DNA of 56,701 nucleotides from Chloroflexota bacterium. Lineage in GTDB: Bacteria; Chloroflexota; Dormibacteria; Dormibacterales; Dormibacteraceae. The position numbers and the translations under genes are program-made. Numbering within the stretch: the first letter of the stretch is position 1; every line of letters begins with the position of its first letter. The stretch covers positions 1-56,701 of the forward strand of contig VBGP01000010.1 in NCBI GenBank assembly GCA_005880795.1. The letters run 5' to 3'. Positions 37,020-46,300 of this stretch are shown here, in pieces. A model generated the notes under the pieces. That model searched no databases, was not told the origin of the DNA, and worked only from the letters and a program-made list of their open reading frames with translations.

Positions 37020-38267
37020 CTACTTGAGCTGAGCGACGTTCTTCTCCGCGGCGGTCTGTGCATCGCGTAACGCATCGTCCACCGACTGCTTACCCGTCCA
37101 TACGGCTTCGAGCGCCTTTGCGACAGGGTCCCACAGAGCGGACATGAAAGGTGTGTTGGGAAGAGGAACGCCGTTCTTCACCTGGGCGCCAAACCCCGCG
37201 ATGTCGGGAATGGCCTGGACCTTCGGGTCAGCGAGCGCCAGCTTGTTGGCCGGGATCTCTCGCGTCGTGAGGACCATGTTGGTCTGGTTGGCCTGGTTGG
37301 AGAAGAACTTCATGACATCGACCGCGAGCGCGGGGTTCGCGGAGTAAGCGCCCAGCATCAGGGTCTTGACTCCGACAAACGGCGAGGCGGCTTTTCCGGA
37401 GGCTTGGACCGTCGGCAGGGTGGCGTAGCCGTAATCCACGCCGGCCTTGACGTAGTCGGCCACGGACCACGGTCCGTTGATGATCATCGCCGCCCTGCCC
37501 TCTTTGAACAGCGTGTCGGCGATGCCGTAGTCAACACCGGCGGGCATCGCGCCCTTGAAGCTGGCCACGTAGTTGAAGCCGGCCTTGGTGCCGCTGCTGT
37601 TCAGACCGACGCTGCCGTCGGCCTTGACGTAAAAACCACCCGAACCGTAGATCCACGGCGCCTGGAAGTAAGCGTCCTTTGGGTTCCAGACCACGCCGTA
37701 TGACCCAGGGTTGGTCTGGCTGTAGCTCTTGGCGAAAGTCACAAGGCCATCGGTCGTCTTCGGGATCTGGCTGCTGTTGACCAGCTTCTTGTTGTAGATG
37801 ATCGTGATGGCTTCGACAGACTCGGGCATCCCGTAGGTCTTCCCCTCGAATGTCGCGGCGTCCACCGCGGCCGGGGTGAACTGCGAGCTCATGTAGTCCC
37901 TGGACACGTAGGCGTCCATGGGCTTGATGGCTTCGAGCTTCACCCATTTACCGATCTGGTCGTCGACCCAGGCCACGACGTCGGGGCCCTGGCCGGCGCC
38001 TGCCGCCGCGGTGACGGCGTCGGTGAGGTTCGGCTTGTGGACCAGGTTGATCGTGACGTTCGGATACTGCTTGGTGTACGAGTCGTAGATCGCCTTCTTG
38101 GCGTCGAGGTAGGTGCCCTCGTAACCGTGCCAGATGGTGATCGTGCCGCTGCGGTTCAGGGTCTGAGTCGGGGTGTTGCCACTGCCACTCCCGCACGCCG
38201 TCGCCACCATGGCGATCAGCGCGAGCAGGGTGAGCCCCGCCGATTTACCCCAACGGATCCAGGCCAT
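37020..38267 (-). CDS. Sugar ABC transporter substrate-binding lipoprotein, MalE-like
   Basis: 415 aa from ATG 38267, chosen for the GGGAGGAAG Shine-Dalgarno 5-6 nt upstream and the lipoprotein signal that follows (LTLLALIAMVATACGSGSG, lipid-modified Cys about residue 25). Family blocks: ITIWHGYEGTYLDAKKAI, NVTINLVHKPN, GAGQGPDVVAWVDDQIGKWVK, MDAYVSRDYM, YGMPESVEAITIIYNKKLV, KEGRAAMIINGPWSVADY, and FVGVKTLMLGAYSANP. It captures a sugar outside the membrane, most likely maltodextrin, and hands it to the permeases encoded downstream. It is the first gene of the operon with a strong, probably repressed promoter. Confidence 0.95.
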   Translation of the reverse strand: MAWIRWGKSAGLTLLALIAMVATACGSGSGNTPTQTLNRSGTITIWHGYEGTYLDAKKAIYDSYTKQYPNVTINLVHKPNLTDAVTAAAGAGQGPDVVAWVDDQIGKWVKLEAIKPMDAYVSRDYMSSQFTPAAVDAATFEGKTYGMPESVEAITIIYNKKLVNSSQIPKTTDGLVTFAKSYSQTNPGSYGVVWNPKDAYFQAPWIYGSGGFYVKADGSVGLNSSGTKAGFNYVASFKGAMPAGVDYGIADTLFKEGRAAMIINGPWSVADYVKAGVDYGYATLPTVQASGKAASPFVGVKTLMLGAYSANPALAVDVMKFFSNQANQTNMVLTTREIPANKLALADPKVQAIPDIAGFGAQVKNGVPLPNTPFMSALWDPVAKALEAVWTGKQSVDDALRDAQTAAEKNVAQLK

Positions 38268-38344
38268 CAAGTCTTCCTCCCTTGATTCAGGCAAACCTAA
38301 CCCCCCTCATCGGTCCCGATCAGGACACGTTCAAGAGGCGGGAG

Positions 38345-38390
38345 TAAATCGGTTTAGCGGGAATCTATTCCGGTCTCAAATTCCTGTCAA
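38345..38390 (-). promoter_or_regulatory. Promoter and LacI-type operator of the sugar importer operon
   Basis: Minus strand: TTGACA (38385-38390), 17-bp spacer, TAGATT (38362-38367). The near-palindrome TAAACCGATTTA (38345-38356, one mismatched pair, central CG) covers the predicted start of transcription near 38355. Size, central CG and flanks are those of LacI/CcpA-type operators, so substrate-induced derepression is likely. No LacI-family gene lies in the window. The leader to ATG 38267 is about 88 nt. Confidence 0.78.
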
Positions 38391-38447
38391 GGACCAATTC
38401 GGCCGCCGATCGAGGACGGATCAAAAGACCCGGTATCTTTGCCGTGA

Positions 38448-41114
38448 ATGATCCAGCGGGCGAGGCTTGCCGGAACCGACCTCGAGTTCTACCCGCTCAA
38501 GGGTTTGGGCGACGGCCTTCCGATGACCGTGAAAGTCCTCCTCGAGGGGCTCATCCGCCTCGCCGGTGCAGGCACGACCGCCGAGGAGAACATCGGGACG
38601 CTGGCGAAGTGGCCGGCCCCATCGCCCGGCAGCGAGCTTCCGTTCCTCCCCGCGCGCGTTCTCATGCAGGACTTCACCGGCGTGCCGGCTGTGGTCGACC
38701 TGGCCGCGATGCGCTCCGCGATGCGGCGAGCCGGCAAGGACGCCGGCAAGGTGGACCCGTTGGTGCCCGTCGACCTGATCATCGACCACTCGGTGCAGGT
38801 CGACTCGTTCGGCTTCCGCGACTCCTACACCCGCAACATAGAGAAGGAGATCGAGCGGAACCGCGAGCGCTATTCGCTCCTGCGGTGGGCGCAGCAGGCG
38901 TTCCACAACTTCTCCCTCGTGCCGCCGGGCATGGGCATCTGTCACCAGGTCAACCTGGAGTACATCGCCAGGGTCGTGCAGGTCCGCGACAGAGTCGCCA
39001 TCCCCGACACTCTCATGGGCACGGACTCGCACACCACGATGGTCAACGGACTCGGCGTCCTGGGCTGGGGAGTCGGCGGTATCGAGGCCGAGGCCGCGAT
39101 GCTCGGCCAGCCGGCCTACCTCGCGTCGCCGGTCGTCGTCGGAGTGCGCTTCCACGGCGCGCTGCCCGCGGGATCGACCGCGACCGACCTCGTGCTGACA
39201 CTCACCGAGATGCTGCGCAAGCACGGCGTGGTCGAAAAGTTCGTCGAGTTCTGCGGCGACGGGCTGTCCAGCCTCTCCGTCCCCGACCGCGCAACGATGA
39301 GCAACATGTGTCCCGAGTACGGGGCCACGTCTGCTTTGTTTCCGGTCGACGCGCAAACCCTCCGCTACCTGGAGATCACCGGCCGCAGCCGGGAACAGAT
39401 CGACCTGGTCGACCGCTACACCAAAGAGCAGGGCCTGTTCCGACGCGACGGCGATCCCATCCCGCGGTTCACCGAGCTGCTCGAGCTCGACCTCACCAAG
39501 ATCGAGCCAAGCCTCGCGGGCCCCAAGCGCCCGCAGGACCGAGCTCCGCTGCCGAAAGTCTGGGAGAGCTTCAACGCGGCGTTCGCTCACGACCCAAAGC
39601 CAAGCCCGGAAGCGATCTCGCGGCTCACCGGTGAAGGTGGTCCGGTCGACGGGCGTGCCGCGGTCGCGGTCGCGGCCGAGCCGACGGCGAAGCTGGAGAA
39701 CGGCTGCGTGGTGATCGCGGCCATCACCAGCTGCACCAACACCTCCAACCCATCCGTCATGGTGGCCGCGGGGCTGCTGGCGAAGAACGCGGTCGAGCGC
39801 GGGCTGTCCGTCCATCCCTACGTCAAGACGAGCCTGGCCCCCGGCTCCCGAGTCGTGACCGATTACCTCAACACCGCCGGGTTGATGGAGCCGCTCGAAA
39901 AGCTGGGCTTCTACCTCGTGGGCTACGGCTGCACCACGTGCATCGGAAACTCGGGCCCGCTGGCCAGTCCCGAGGTGGAGGCGGCCGTGATGAAGGAGGA
40001 TCTCAGCGTGGTCGCGGTGCTTTCCGGCAACCGCAACTTCGAATCACGCATCCATCCTCTGGTCAAGGCCAGCTACCTCGGCTCGCCGCCGCTTGTCGTC
40101 GCGTACGCGCTGGCCGGCACCGTGCACCTCGACCTCACCAAGGACCCCATCGGGCACACGAAGGATGGCAAGCCGGTGATGCTGTCCGAGCTGTGGCCTT
40201 CGCAAGAAGAGGTCAACGCGGTCGTGCAGCAGTGCGTGCAGCAGGAGATGTTCAAGCGCGAGTATTCCCGCATCTTCGAAGGCGACGAGCACTGGAAGAA
40301 GATGAGCTCGCCGACCGGCCCGATCTTTCAGTGGGAAGAGAGCTCCACCTACGTCAAGGAGCCGCCCTACTTCGAGGACTTCGGCCCGGAGCCGCCGGTC
40401 CTCGGCGATGTGGACGGCGCGCGCGTGCTGGCGGTGCTCGGAGACTCTGTGACGACCGACCACATCTCACCCGCCGGCGCGATCCCAGTCGACAGCCCCG
40501 CCGGCAAGTACCTCGTCGAGCACGGTGTGGAGAGGAGTGACTTCAACAGCTATGGCGCGCGCCGCGGCAACCACGAGGTCATGGCGCGCGGGACGTTCGG
40601 CAACATCCGCCTCCGCAACAAGCTCGTCGAGCGCGAGGGCTACTGGACGCGTCACTTCCCGGACGGAACGGAAAGCACGATCTTCGAAGCGTCTGAACGC
40701 TACCGGTCCGAGGGAGTGCCGCTCATCGTGATCGCAGGCAAGGAGTACGGCTCGGGCTCGTCACGCGACTGGGCTGCCAAGGGTCCGCTCCTGCTCGGCG
40801 TACGCGCCGTAATCGGGGAGAGCTTCGAGCGCATTCACCGCTCGAACCTTGTGGGCATGGGCATCCTGCCACTGCAGTTCGCGCCAGGCGAGAGCGCCCA
40901 AACGCTCGGCCTGAGCGGGCACGAGCGCTACACGATCCGCGGCCTGGAAGGCATCAAGCCGGGGCAGGACTTCGAGATCGCGGCCGCAAGCGACGACGGC
41001 AGGGTCAAGCGCTTCACCACCCGCGCGCGTGTCGATAACGAGATCGAAGTTGGCTACTTGCGCCACGGAGGCATCCTCCCCCTGGTCCTCCGGGAGCTGA
41101 TCGCAAAGGACTAA
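38448..41114 (+). CDS. acnA: Aconitate hydratase A
   Basis: 888 aa, full-length cytosolic AcnA/IRP type. The three cysteines that hold the [4Fe-4S] cluster are Cys429 in TSCTNTSNPSVM and Cys495 and Cys498 in GCTTCIGNSGPL. Substrate-binding blocks include LIIDHSVQVD, MGTDSHTTMVNGLGVLGWGVGGIEAEAAMLGQ (in two parts) and the swivel-domain GKEYGSGSSRDWAAKGP. It isomerises citrate to isocitrate in the TCA cycle. A TATCTT box (38434-38439) lies 8 nt before the ATG, so the leader is very short. Its promoter region is shared with the divergent sugar importer operon. Confidence 0.97.
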   Translation: MIQRARLAGTDLEFYPLKGLGDGLPMTVKVLLEGLIRLAGAGTTAEENIGTLAKWPAPSPGSELPFLPARVLMQDFTGVPAVVDLAAMRSAMRRAGKDAGKVDPLVPVDLIIDHSVQVDSFGFRDSYTRNIEKEIERNRERYSLLRWAQQAFHNFSLVPPGMGICHQVNLEYIARVVQVRDRVAIPDTLMGTDSHTTMVNGLGVLGWGVGGIEAEAAMLGQPAYLASPVVVGVRFHGALPAGSTATDLVLTLTEMLRKHGVVEKFVEFCGDGLSSLSVPDRATMSNMCPEYGATSALFPVDAQTLRYLEITGRSREQIDLVDRYTKEQGLFRRDGDPIPRFTELLELDLTKIEPSLAGPKRPQDRAPLPKVWESFNAAFAHDPKPSPEAISRLTGEGGPVDGRAAVAVAAEPTAKLENGCVVIAAITSCTNTSNPSVMVAAGLLAKNAVERGLSVHPYVKTSLAPGSRVVTDYLNTAGLMEPLEKLGFYLVGYGCTTCIGNSGPLASPEVEAAVMKEDLSVVAVLSGNRNFESRIHPLVKASYLGSPPLVVAYALAGTVHLDLTKDPIGHTKDGKPVMLSELWPSQEEVNAVVQQCVQQEMFKREYSRIFEGDEHWKKMSSPTGPIFQWEESSTYVKEPPYFEDFGPEPPVLGDVDGARVLAVLGDSVTTDHISPAGAIPVDSPAGKYLVEHGVERSDFNSYGARRGNHEVMARGTFGNIRLRNKLVEREGYWTRHFPDGTESTIFEASERYRSEGVPLIVIAGKEYGSGSSRDWAAKGPLLLGVRAVIGESFERIHRSNLVGMGILPLQFAPGESAQTLGLSGHERYTIRGLEGIKPGQDFEIAAASDDGRVKRFTTRARVDNEIEVGYLRHGGILPLVLRELIAKD

Positions 41115-41128
41115 AAACCCGGTCATTT

Positions 41129-41192
41129 CGGATAGTCCGGACTAACCGTGGTTTCGGTCGAGAGCATTCCCGGATAGTCCGGACTATCCGGG
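41129..41192. repeat. Pair of palindromes with TAGTCCGGACTA core, centres 42 bp apart
   Basis: The 12-bp palindrome TAGTCCGGACTA occurs at 41133-41144 and 41175-41186. Around the first, symmetry extends to 20 bp with one mismatched pair (41129-41148); the second is a perfect 24-bp palindrome (41169-41192). Both lie between the 3' ends of acnA and the small CxxC protein gene. Each could form a hairpin with a CCGG loop (terminator) or bind a dimeric regulator. Confidence 0.85.
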
Positions 41193-41221
41193 GTGGGCGC
41201 CTAAGCGGTGGGTGCCTAAGC
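41192..41221. repeat. 15-bp tandem duplication carrying the stop codon of the CxxC protein gene
   Basis: GGTGGGCGCCTAAGC (41192-41206) is followed directly by GGTGGGTGCCTAAGC (41207-41221), one mismatch. The second copy holds the TAG stop (minus strand, 41216-41218); the first copy repeats the same TAG in frame 15 bp downstream. It is a local slippage-type duplication. Confidence 0.8.
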
Positions 41222-41410
41222 CGCCGGGACTGCTGCCTCGCTGGCCTCGTACGAGGTCTTGATCGGCAGCCAGCGCTCGTGCCCGCAGTCCGGGCACTCG
41301 AACAATCCGACCACGACGTCAGGCCGCGACACGTCTGAGTGCATGGTGCGCAGCTGCATCGACACGTCGGCGTCGTGACGCTCGCAGGCCGGGGCCTCTT
41401 CGTAGGTCAT
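41216..41410 (-). CDS. Small CxxC protein of unknown function, 64 aa
   Basis: 64 aa. One CxxC pair is seen in LFECPDCGHERWLPI; Cys and His residues near the start (APACERHDADVSM) may complete a zinc ribbon. The rest is polar, with an Ala/Glu-rich end. Possibly a nucleic-acid-binding or adaptor protein, but the family is not recognised. ATG 41410 lies exactly 6 nt after TACCGT (41417-41422), which fits leaderless expression. It is divergent from the PucR gene, about 100 bp between starts. Confidence 0.65.
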   Translation of the reverse strand: MTYEEAPACERHDADVSMQLRTMHSDVSRPDVVVGLFECPDCGHERWLPIKTSYEASEAAVPAA

Positions 41411-41474
41411 GCCTGGACGGTAACGCAGTGCGTCGTGCTCCTCCTAGTGACCGAGGCACAACGCCATGCCGTGC

Positions 41475-41503
41475 TTGCCTGTCCCCCGTCCACACCCTAA
41501 AGT
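41475..41503 (+). promoter_or_regulatory. Promoter of the PucR regulator gene
   Basis: TTGCCT (41475-41480), 17-bp spacer, TAAAGT (41498-41503), then 8 nt to ATG 41512. The predicted transcript starts about 2 nt before the ATG, so it is nearly leaderless. This supports ATG 41512 over the longer frame from 41428. Confidence 0.65.
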
Positions 41504-41511
41504 TGGGAATC

Positions 41512-43224
41512 ATGGCCACGAAGAGGGTCGAGGACGAGGTCCAGGAGCCCAGGCCGACCGTGCGCGAGGTGATGCGGTCCGTGCTGGCCCAGGCGAAGCT
41601 GATCGCCGGCGCCGACGGGCTCGACCGGCGAGTGGAGTGGGTCCGGCTGATGGAGACGCCGGAGGTGCAGCCCCGTGCGGGCGACCTGATGTTCACCAGC
41701 GGCTTCCCGATCAAGGACGACGTCTCAGCGCAGATCCGCCTGGTCGCCCGCATCGCGGATTCAGGTGGGGCGGGTCTGGTCGTGCGGCCGCTGCCCTATA
41801 TGCGCAAGGTCCCGGCCGAGATGGTGACCGAGGCGGACCGCCTGAAGGTTCCACTGTTCACCGTCCCCTCCGACGTCCAGTTCGTCGACCTGATGGCCCC
41901 CCTGCTCGAGCGGATCATCAACGCCGAGCACTGGCGGCTAAAGCGCTCGATCGAGATCCACCACCGTTTCACCGAGCTCGTCCTGGACGGCAAAGGCGTG
42001 AACGAGATCTGCCGCACGCTGGCCGACCTCCTCGAGAGCGCGGTCGTCGTGGAGGATGCAAGCTTCCACCTCCTCGCCCACGCAGGGGGCAGCGCGGACC
42101 CCCACCGCAAAGAGACGATCCTCCGCCAGGGCACACCGCAGCGGGTGCTGTTCGACCCGCAGATCCAGCGCATGCTGCGCGAGGTCGAAGCCAAGCGTGG
42201 CCCGGTCAAGGTCCCGGCGTTCCCACACCTCGGCATGTCGCGCGAGCGCCTGATCGCGCCGATCCTCTCCTCCAACCAGGTCCTCGGCTATATCTCGATC
42301 CTCGACCACCCGCCGCACAACGAGGAGCTCGCATTCATGGCGATCGAGCAGGCAGCTCTCGTGCTTGCCCTCTCCGTCGCCAAGGAGCGCGAGCTCTCCG
42401 AGGTCGAGGGGCGCGTCAGGGGCGAATACCTCGAAGACCTGCTCCACGGCACGTATGGCGACGAGGCCGCGGCCCAACGCCGGGCCCGGCATCTGGGCTA
42501 CCCGCTGCATGGAAGCCACATCGTCGTGCTCGTCGACATCGACGACTTTCGCGGCTTCAACAAGGCGCGACAGATCTCGGAGGATGCGATCCAGGCCCTG
42601 AAGCGGGAGTTCCTGCGCCGGGTCACAAACGTGGTTCGAACGACCTACCCGCGGGCGCTGGTCCAGGGCCGCTCCGACCAGGTGGTCGCGTTGCTGCCCC
42701 TGGGCACCGAGGTCGTCGACCACCAGGCGCGAAGCCACGCCCTCGGACTGCAGATCCGCCAGGCCGTCGCCGACTGGAAGCCCGGTTTCACAGTGTCTGT
42801 CGGGTTCAGCGCCCCGATCGAGGCCCCGTCATCGGTGGCGGGAGCCCTGCGCGAGGTCACCTCCGTCATGGAGTCGCTGGCCCGGTTCAAACGGTGGAGC
42901 CAGGTGGTTGCGGTTCCCGAGCTCGGGCTCACGGGCCTCCTCGCGGCGGTCAGCGACGAGCGGTTGGTCGACTACAGCCGGCGCCATCTCGGACCGTTGA
43001 TCGAGCACGACAGCGCGCGCAAGGGAGCGCTCGTCGCCACGCTGCGGGCATACCTCGAGACGGGGGAGCAGCAGCAGGCGGCGCAGAGACTGCGTGTCCA
43101 TCCCAACACGCTTCGCTACCGCCTGGACCGGATCCGGGAGATCACCGGCCTGGACCTGGAAGACCCGGAGACGCGCCTCAACCTCTCCGTCGCCCTGCGC
43201 GTGCAGTCCTTGCTCGGCATGTAG
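41512..43224 (+). CDS. PucR-family transcriptional regulator
   Basis: 570 aa. Residues 10-135 are the PucR N-terminal domain (TVREVMRSVLAQAKLIAG, VRLMETPEVQPRAGDLMFTSGFPI, VPLFTVPSDVQFVDLM). A GAF-like middle (about 150-300, EICRTLADLLESAVVVEDASFHLLA) and a GGDEF-like segment (about 330-460) lead to the C-terminal PucR helix-turn-helix (about 505-560): LRAYLETGEQQQAAQRLRVHPNTLRYRLDRI in two parts, then TGLDLEDPETRLNLSVAL. PucR proteins often activate purine or nitrogen catabolism. The next gene, glutamate synthase, is 81 bp downstream on the same strand and may be its target. Confidence 0.93.
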   Translation: MATKRVEDEVQEPRPTVREVMRSVLAQAKLIAGADGLDRRVEWVRLMETPEVQPRAGDLMFTSGFPIKDDVSAQIRLVARIADSGGAGLVVRPLPYMRKVPAEMVTEADRLKVPLFTVPSDVQFVDLMAPLLERIINAEHWRLKRSIEIHHRFTELVLDGKGVNEICRTLADLLESAVVVEDASFHLLAHAGGSADPHRKETILRQGTPQRVLFDPQIQRMLREVEAKRGPVKVPAFPHLGMSRERLIAPILSSNQVLGYISILDHPPHNEELAFMAIEQAALVLALSVAKERELSEVEGRVRGEYLEDLLHGTYGDEAAAQRRARHLGYPLHGSHIVVLVDIDDFRGFNKARQISEDAIQALKREFLRRVTNVVRTTYPRALVQGRSDQVVALLPLGTEVVDHQARSHALGLQIRQAVADWKPGFTVSVGFSAPIEAPSSVAGALREVTSVMESLARFKRWSQVVAVPELGLTGLLAAVSDERLVDYSRRHLGPLIEHDSARKGALVATLRAYLETGEQQQAAQRLRVHPNTLRYRLDRIREITGLDLEDPETRLNLSVALRVQSLLGM

Positions 43225-43305
43225 CGATCGCATAACAAATTCGCTGAGCTTTTTGTGATCGGCACACTAGCTCGTGCCGGCGACTCCAGGTAGCCTTCCG
43301 ATTCA

Positions 43306-46300
43306 GTGCCCCCCGCGCTCGACTCATCGCGCCTCGCGTGGCCAGGTGACCTCCCGGAAAGCCGGGCCGCATGTGGAATGGGCTTTGTGGCCACGCCCGA
43401 GCTCGGCCATGAAGCCGTCGGCCTTGGCGTCACCGCGCTCGCACGCCTCGCGCACCGCGGCGGCCTGGACGCGGACGGCAAGAGCGGCGACGGCGCGGGG
43501 CTGCTGATCCAGGTTCCCCAACGTCTGCTCAGCGGTCCATATGCCGTCGTCGCGCTGTTCGAATGGGACGAGCGCGCTCGCGCCGTGGTCGAGGCCGCGG
43601 TCGCCGGTTCGGGCATGCAGATCTACGCTTGGCGTGCCGTCCCCGTCGACCCGGAGTCTCTTGGCTCCCGAGCACGCGAGACGATGCCCGCGATCTGGCA
43701 CGGCCTCATCGAAAACCCAGACCTCGACCCTGGCGAATGGGAGCGCCGCCTCTACCTTGTCCGGCGACGTGCCGAAAAGAGCGCCGATGAGCAAGGCGTG
43801 AGGATGTACGTCGCGTCGTGCTCGAGCCGCACGCTCGTGTACAAGGGCCTGATGGCGGGCACTCGGCTCGCCGACTTCTACCTGGACCTGCACGACCAGG
43901 CCTGCGAGAGCCGCCTGGCGGTCTTCCACCAGCGCTACTCGACCAACACGATGCCGGACTGGCGACTCGCCCAACCGTTCCGCATGCTCGCGCACAACGG
44001 CGAGATCAACACGGTTACGGGAAACCGGGCGTGGATGCACGCCCGCGAGCCCGAGCTCGAGCCCGAGCTGCGCGGGGTGATCTGGCCGGAGGGGTCTGAC
44101 TCCGCCTCGCTCGACAACGCGCTCGAGCTGCTTGTCCACCGAGGTTGGGAGGTGAGCGAGGCGTTGATGAGCCTCGTCCCCGAGGCATGGGAGGGGCGCG
44201 GAGACCTCGCCGCGCCGGTGCGCGATTTCTACCGCTACCAGTCGATCCGATTCGAGCCGTGGGACGGACCCGCAGCTCTCGCGTTCAGTGACGGGATCGT
44301 GGTCGGCGCGGCCCTTGACCGGAACGGCCTCCGGCCGCTGCGCTGGCAGCGAACCCGCGACGGCCTGGTCGCCGCGGCTTCGGAGGCCGGCGTCGTGTCG
44401 ATGCCTCCGGAAGAGGTCGTCGAGCGCGGGAGGCTCGGGCCGGGTCAGATGCTGCTGGTCGACACGCGGGACGGTTCGCTGCTCCGCGACGCGGACGCCA
44501 AGGAGCGGGCCGCAGCGCGGCATGACTACGGGATGCTGGCCGACCGAGTGCTGGTACCCCTCCAGCGGCACCACGTCGACCTCGAGCCGCTCGAAGACCT
44601 TCCCGGGCATCACGCGCTTCACGGGTGGGGATTCGAGGACGTCAAGTTCGTGGTCGAGGTCATGGCCGAGTCGGCCGCCGAACCCGTCTATTCGATGGGC
44701 GACGACATCCCGATCGCGCCGCTCGGCCGCACGCCGCGACGGGTCTACGGCTACCTGCGCCAGCGATTTGCCCAGGTCACCAATCCCGCGATCGACCCTC
44801 TGCGCGAGAAGGCGGTGATGTCACTCCGCACCCTGCTCGGCGCGAGGCGCCTCACGCTCGAGCCGGAAGGCGGTACTGACCGCGAGCTGCTGCGACGTCA
44901 CCACCCGGCGGTGCCGACCGACGGGAAGTTATTGGAGCTCGAATCACCGGTCCTCGGCGCGGCCGAGCTGGCGCGCGTCTTGCAGGACGCGACGGTGCTG
45001 GACGCGACCTACGCCCCCGACGAAACCCTGAGCGGCGCCCTGCAGCGGCTGCGACGCGAAGCTGAAGAGGTGGACGGCGTCGTAGCCTTGAGCGACCGCC
45101 GCTCAGGTCAATACCGCCTGCCCGTGCCGATGGCTCTAGCGGTGGGTGCGGTTCATTCGCACTTGCTCGCAGCCGGACGGCGCATGGCCACCGACATCGT
45201 CGCAATCGCCGGCGATGCCGTGGACGTGCATGACATCGCATGCCTGATCACGATCGGCGCCACGGCGGTGCATCCGTATCTCGCGTTCGCCACGGTCGGC
45301 GACGAAGCAGCGCCGCGATATCGCAAAGCTCTCGAGGCGGGGCTGCTCAAGGTGATGGCGAAGATGGGCATCTCCTGCGTCACTAGCTATCGCGGCGCAG
45401 AAGTGCTCGAGGCCCTCGGTCTCGGCACCGAGGTGATGGAGATGTGCTTCCCAGCAGTGCCTTCGCGAGTCGGCGGCGCGAACCTCTCTGATCTGGAGCA
45501 GATCGCACGCGCGCGAACCGGCCCGACGCCGGATCACGGGCGTATGCGGTTCCGCAAGGCCGGCGAGCACCACGCTTACAACCCGCTCGCGGTGCGCGCG
45601 GCACAGAAAGCGGCCCAAACGGGAGACGTGGAAGCCTATCGCGAGTGGCGCCGCCTCTCGAGCATGGGCGACCCACAGTCCCTGCGCGAGCTGATCCAGT
45701 TCGACGACTGTACGCGGCCAGTTCCACTCGACGAGGTGGAACCGGCGACCGAGATCGTCAAGCGATTCGTCAGCACCGCCATGTCGCTTGGTGCGCTTTC
45801 GCCTGAGGCGCACGAGGCGCTCGCCATCGCCATGAACCAGGTCGGAGCTCGCTCCAACTCCGGTGAGGGCGGCGAAGACCCCGACACGTATGACGAAATG
45901 GATGGAGTGCGTCGGGGGGATGGGAGGCCCTCCCCCATCAGAAGAGACAACAAGGTCAAGCAGGTTGCCTCCGCGCGCTTTGGCGTCACGCCTAAATATC
46001 TGAAGCGCGCGGACGAGCTCGAGATCAAGATCGCGCAGGGCTCGAAGCCAGGCGAGGGCGGCCAGCTGCCCGGACTCAAGGTGACCAGCCTCATCGCGCG
46101 CCTGCGCCACGCGCAGCCCGGCATGCAGCTCATCTCGCCGCCACCGCATCACGACATCTATTCGATCGAAGATCTGGCGCAGCTCATCCACGACCTCAAG
46201 ACGGTGAACCCACGCGCGCGGATCGGGGTGAAGCTCGTCTCGGAGGCGGGTGTCGGAACCATCGCCGCGGGCGTCGCGAAGGCTCGAGCCGACTACATCC

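Noticed and set aside
41466-43235. 589-aa open frame overlapping the PucR gene in another frame
   Set aside because: Composition is Arg/Pro/Gly-rich with no recognisable motif; the PucR frame carries full family motifs.
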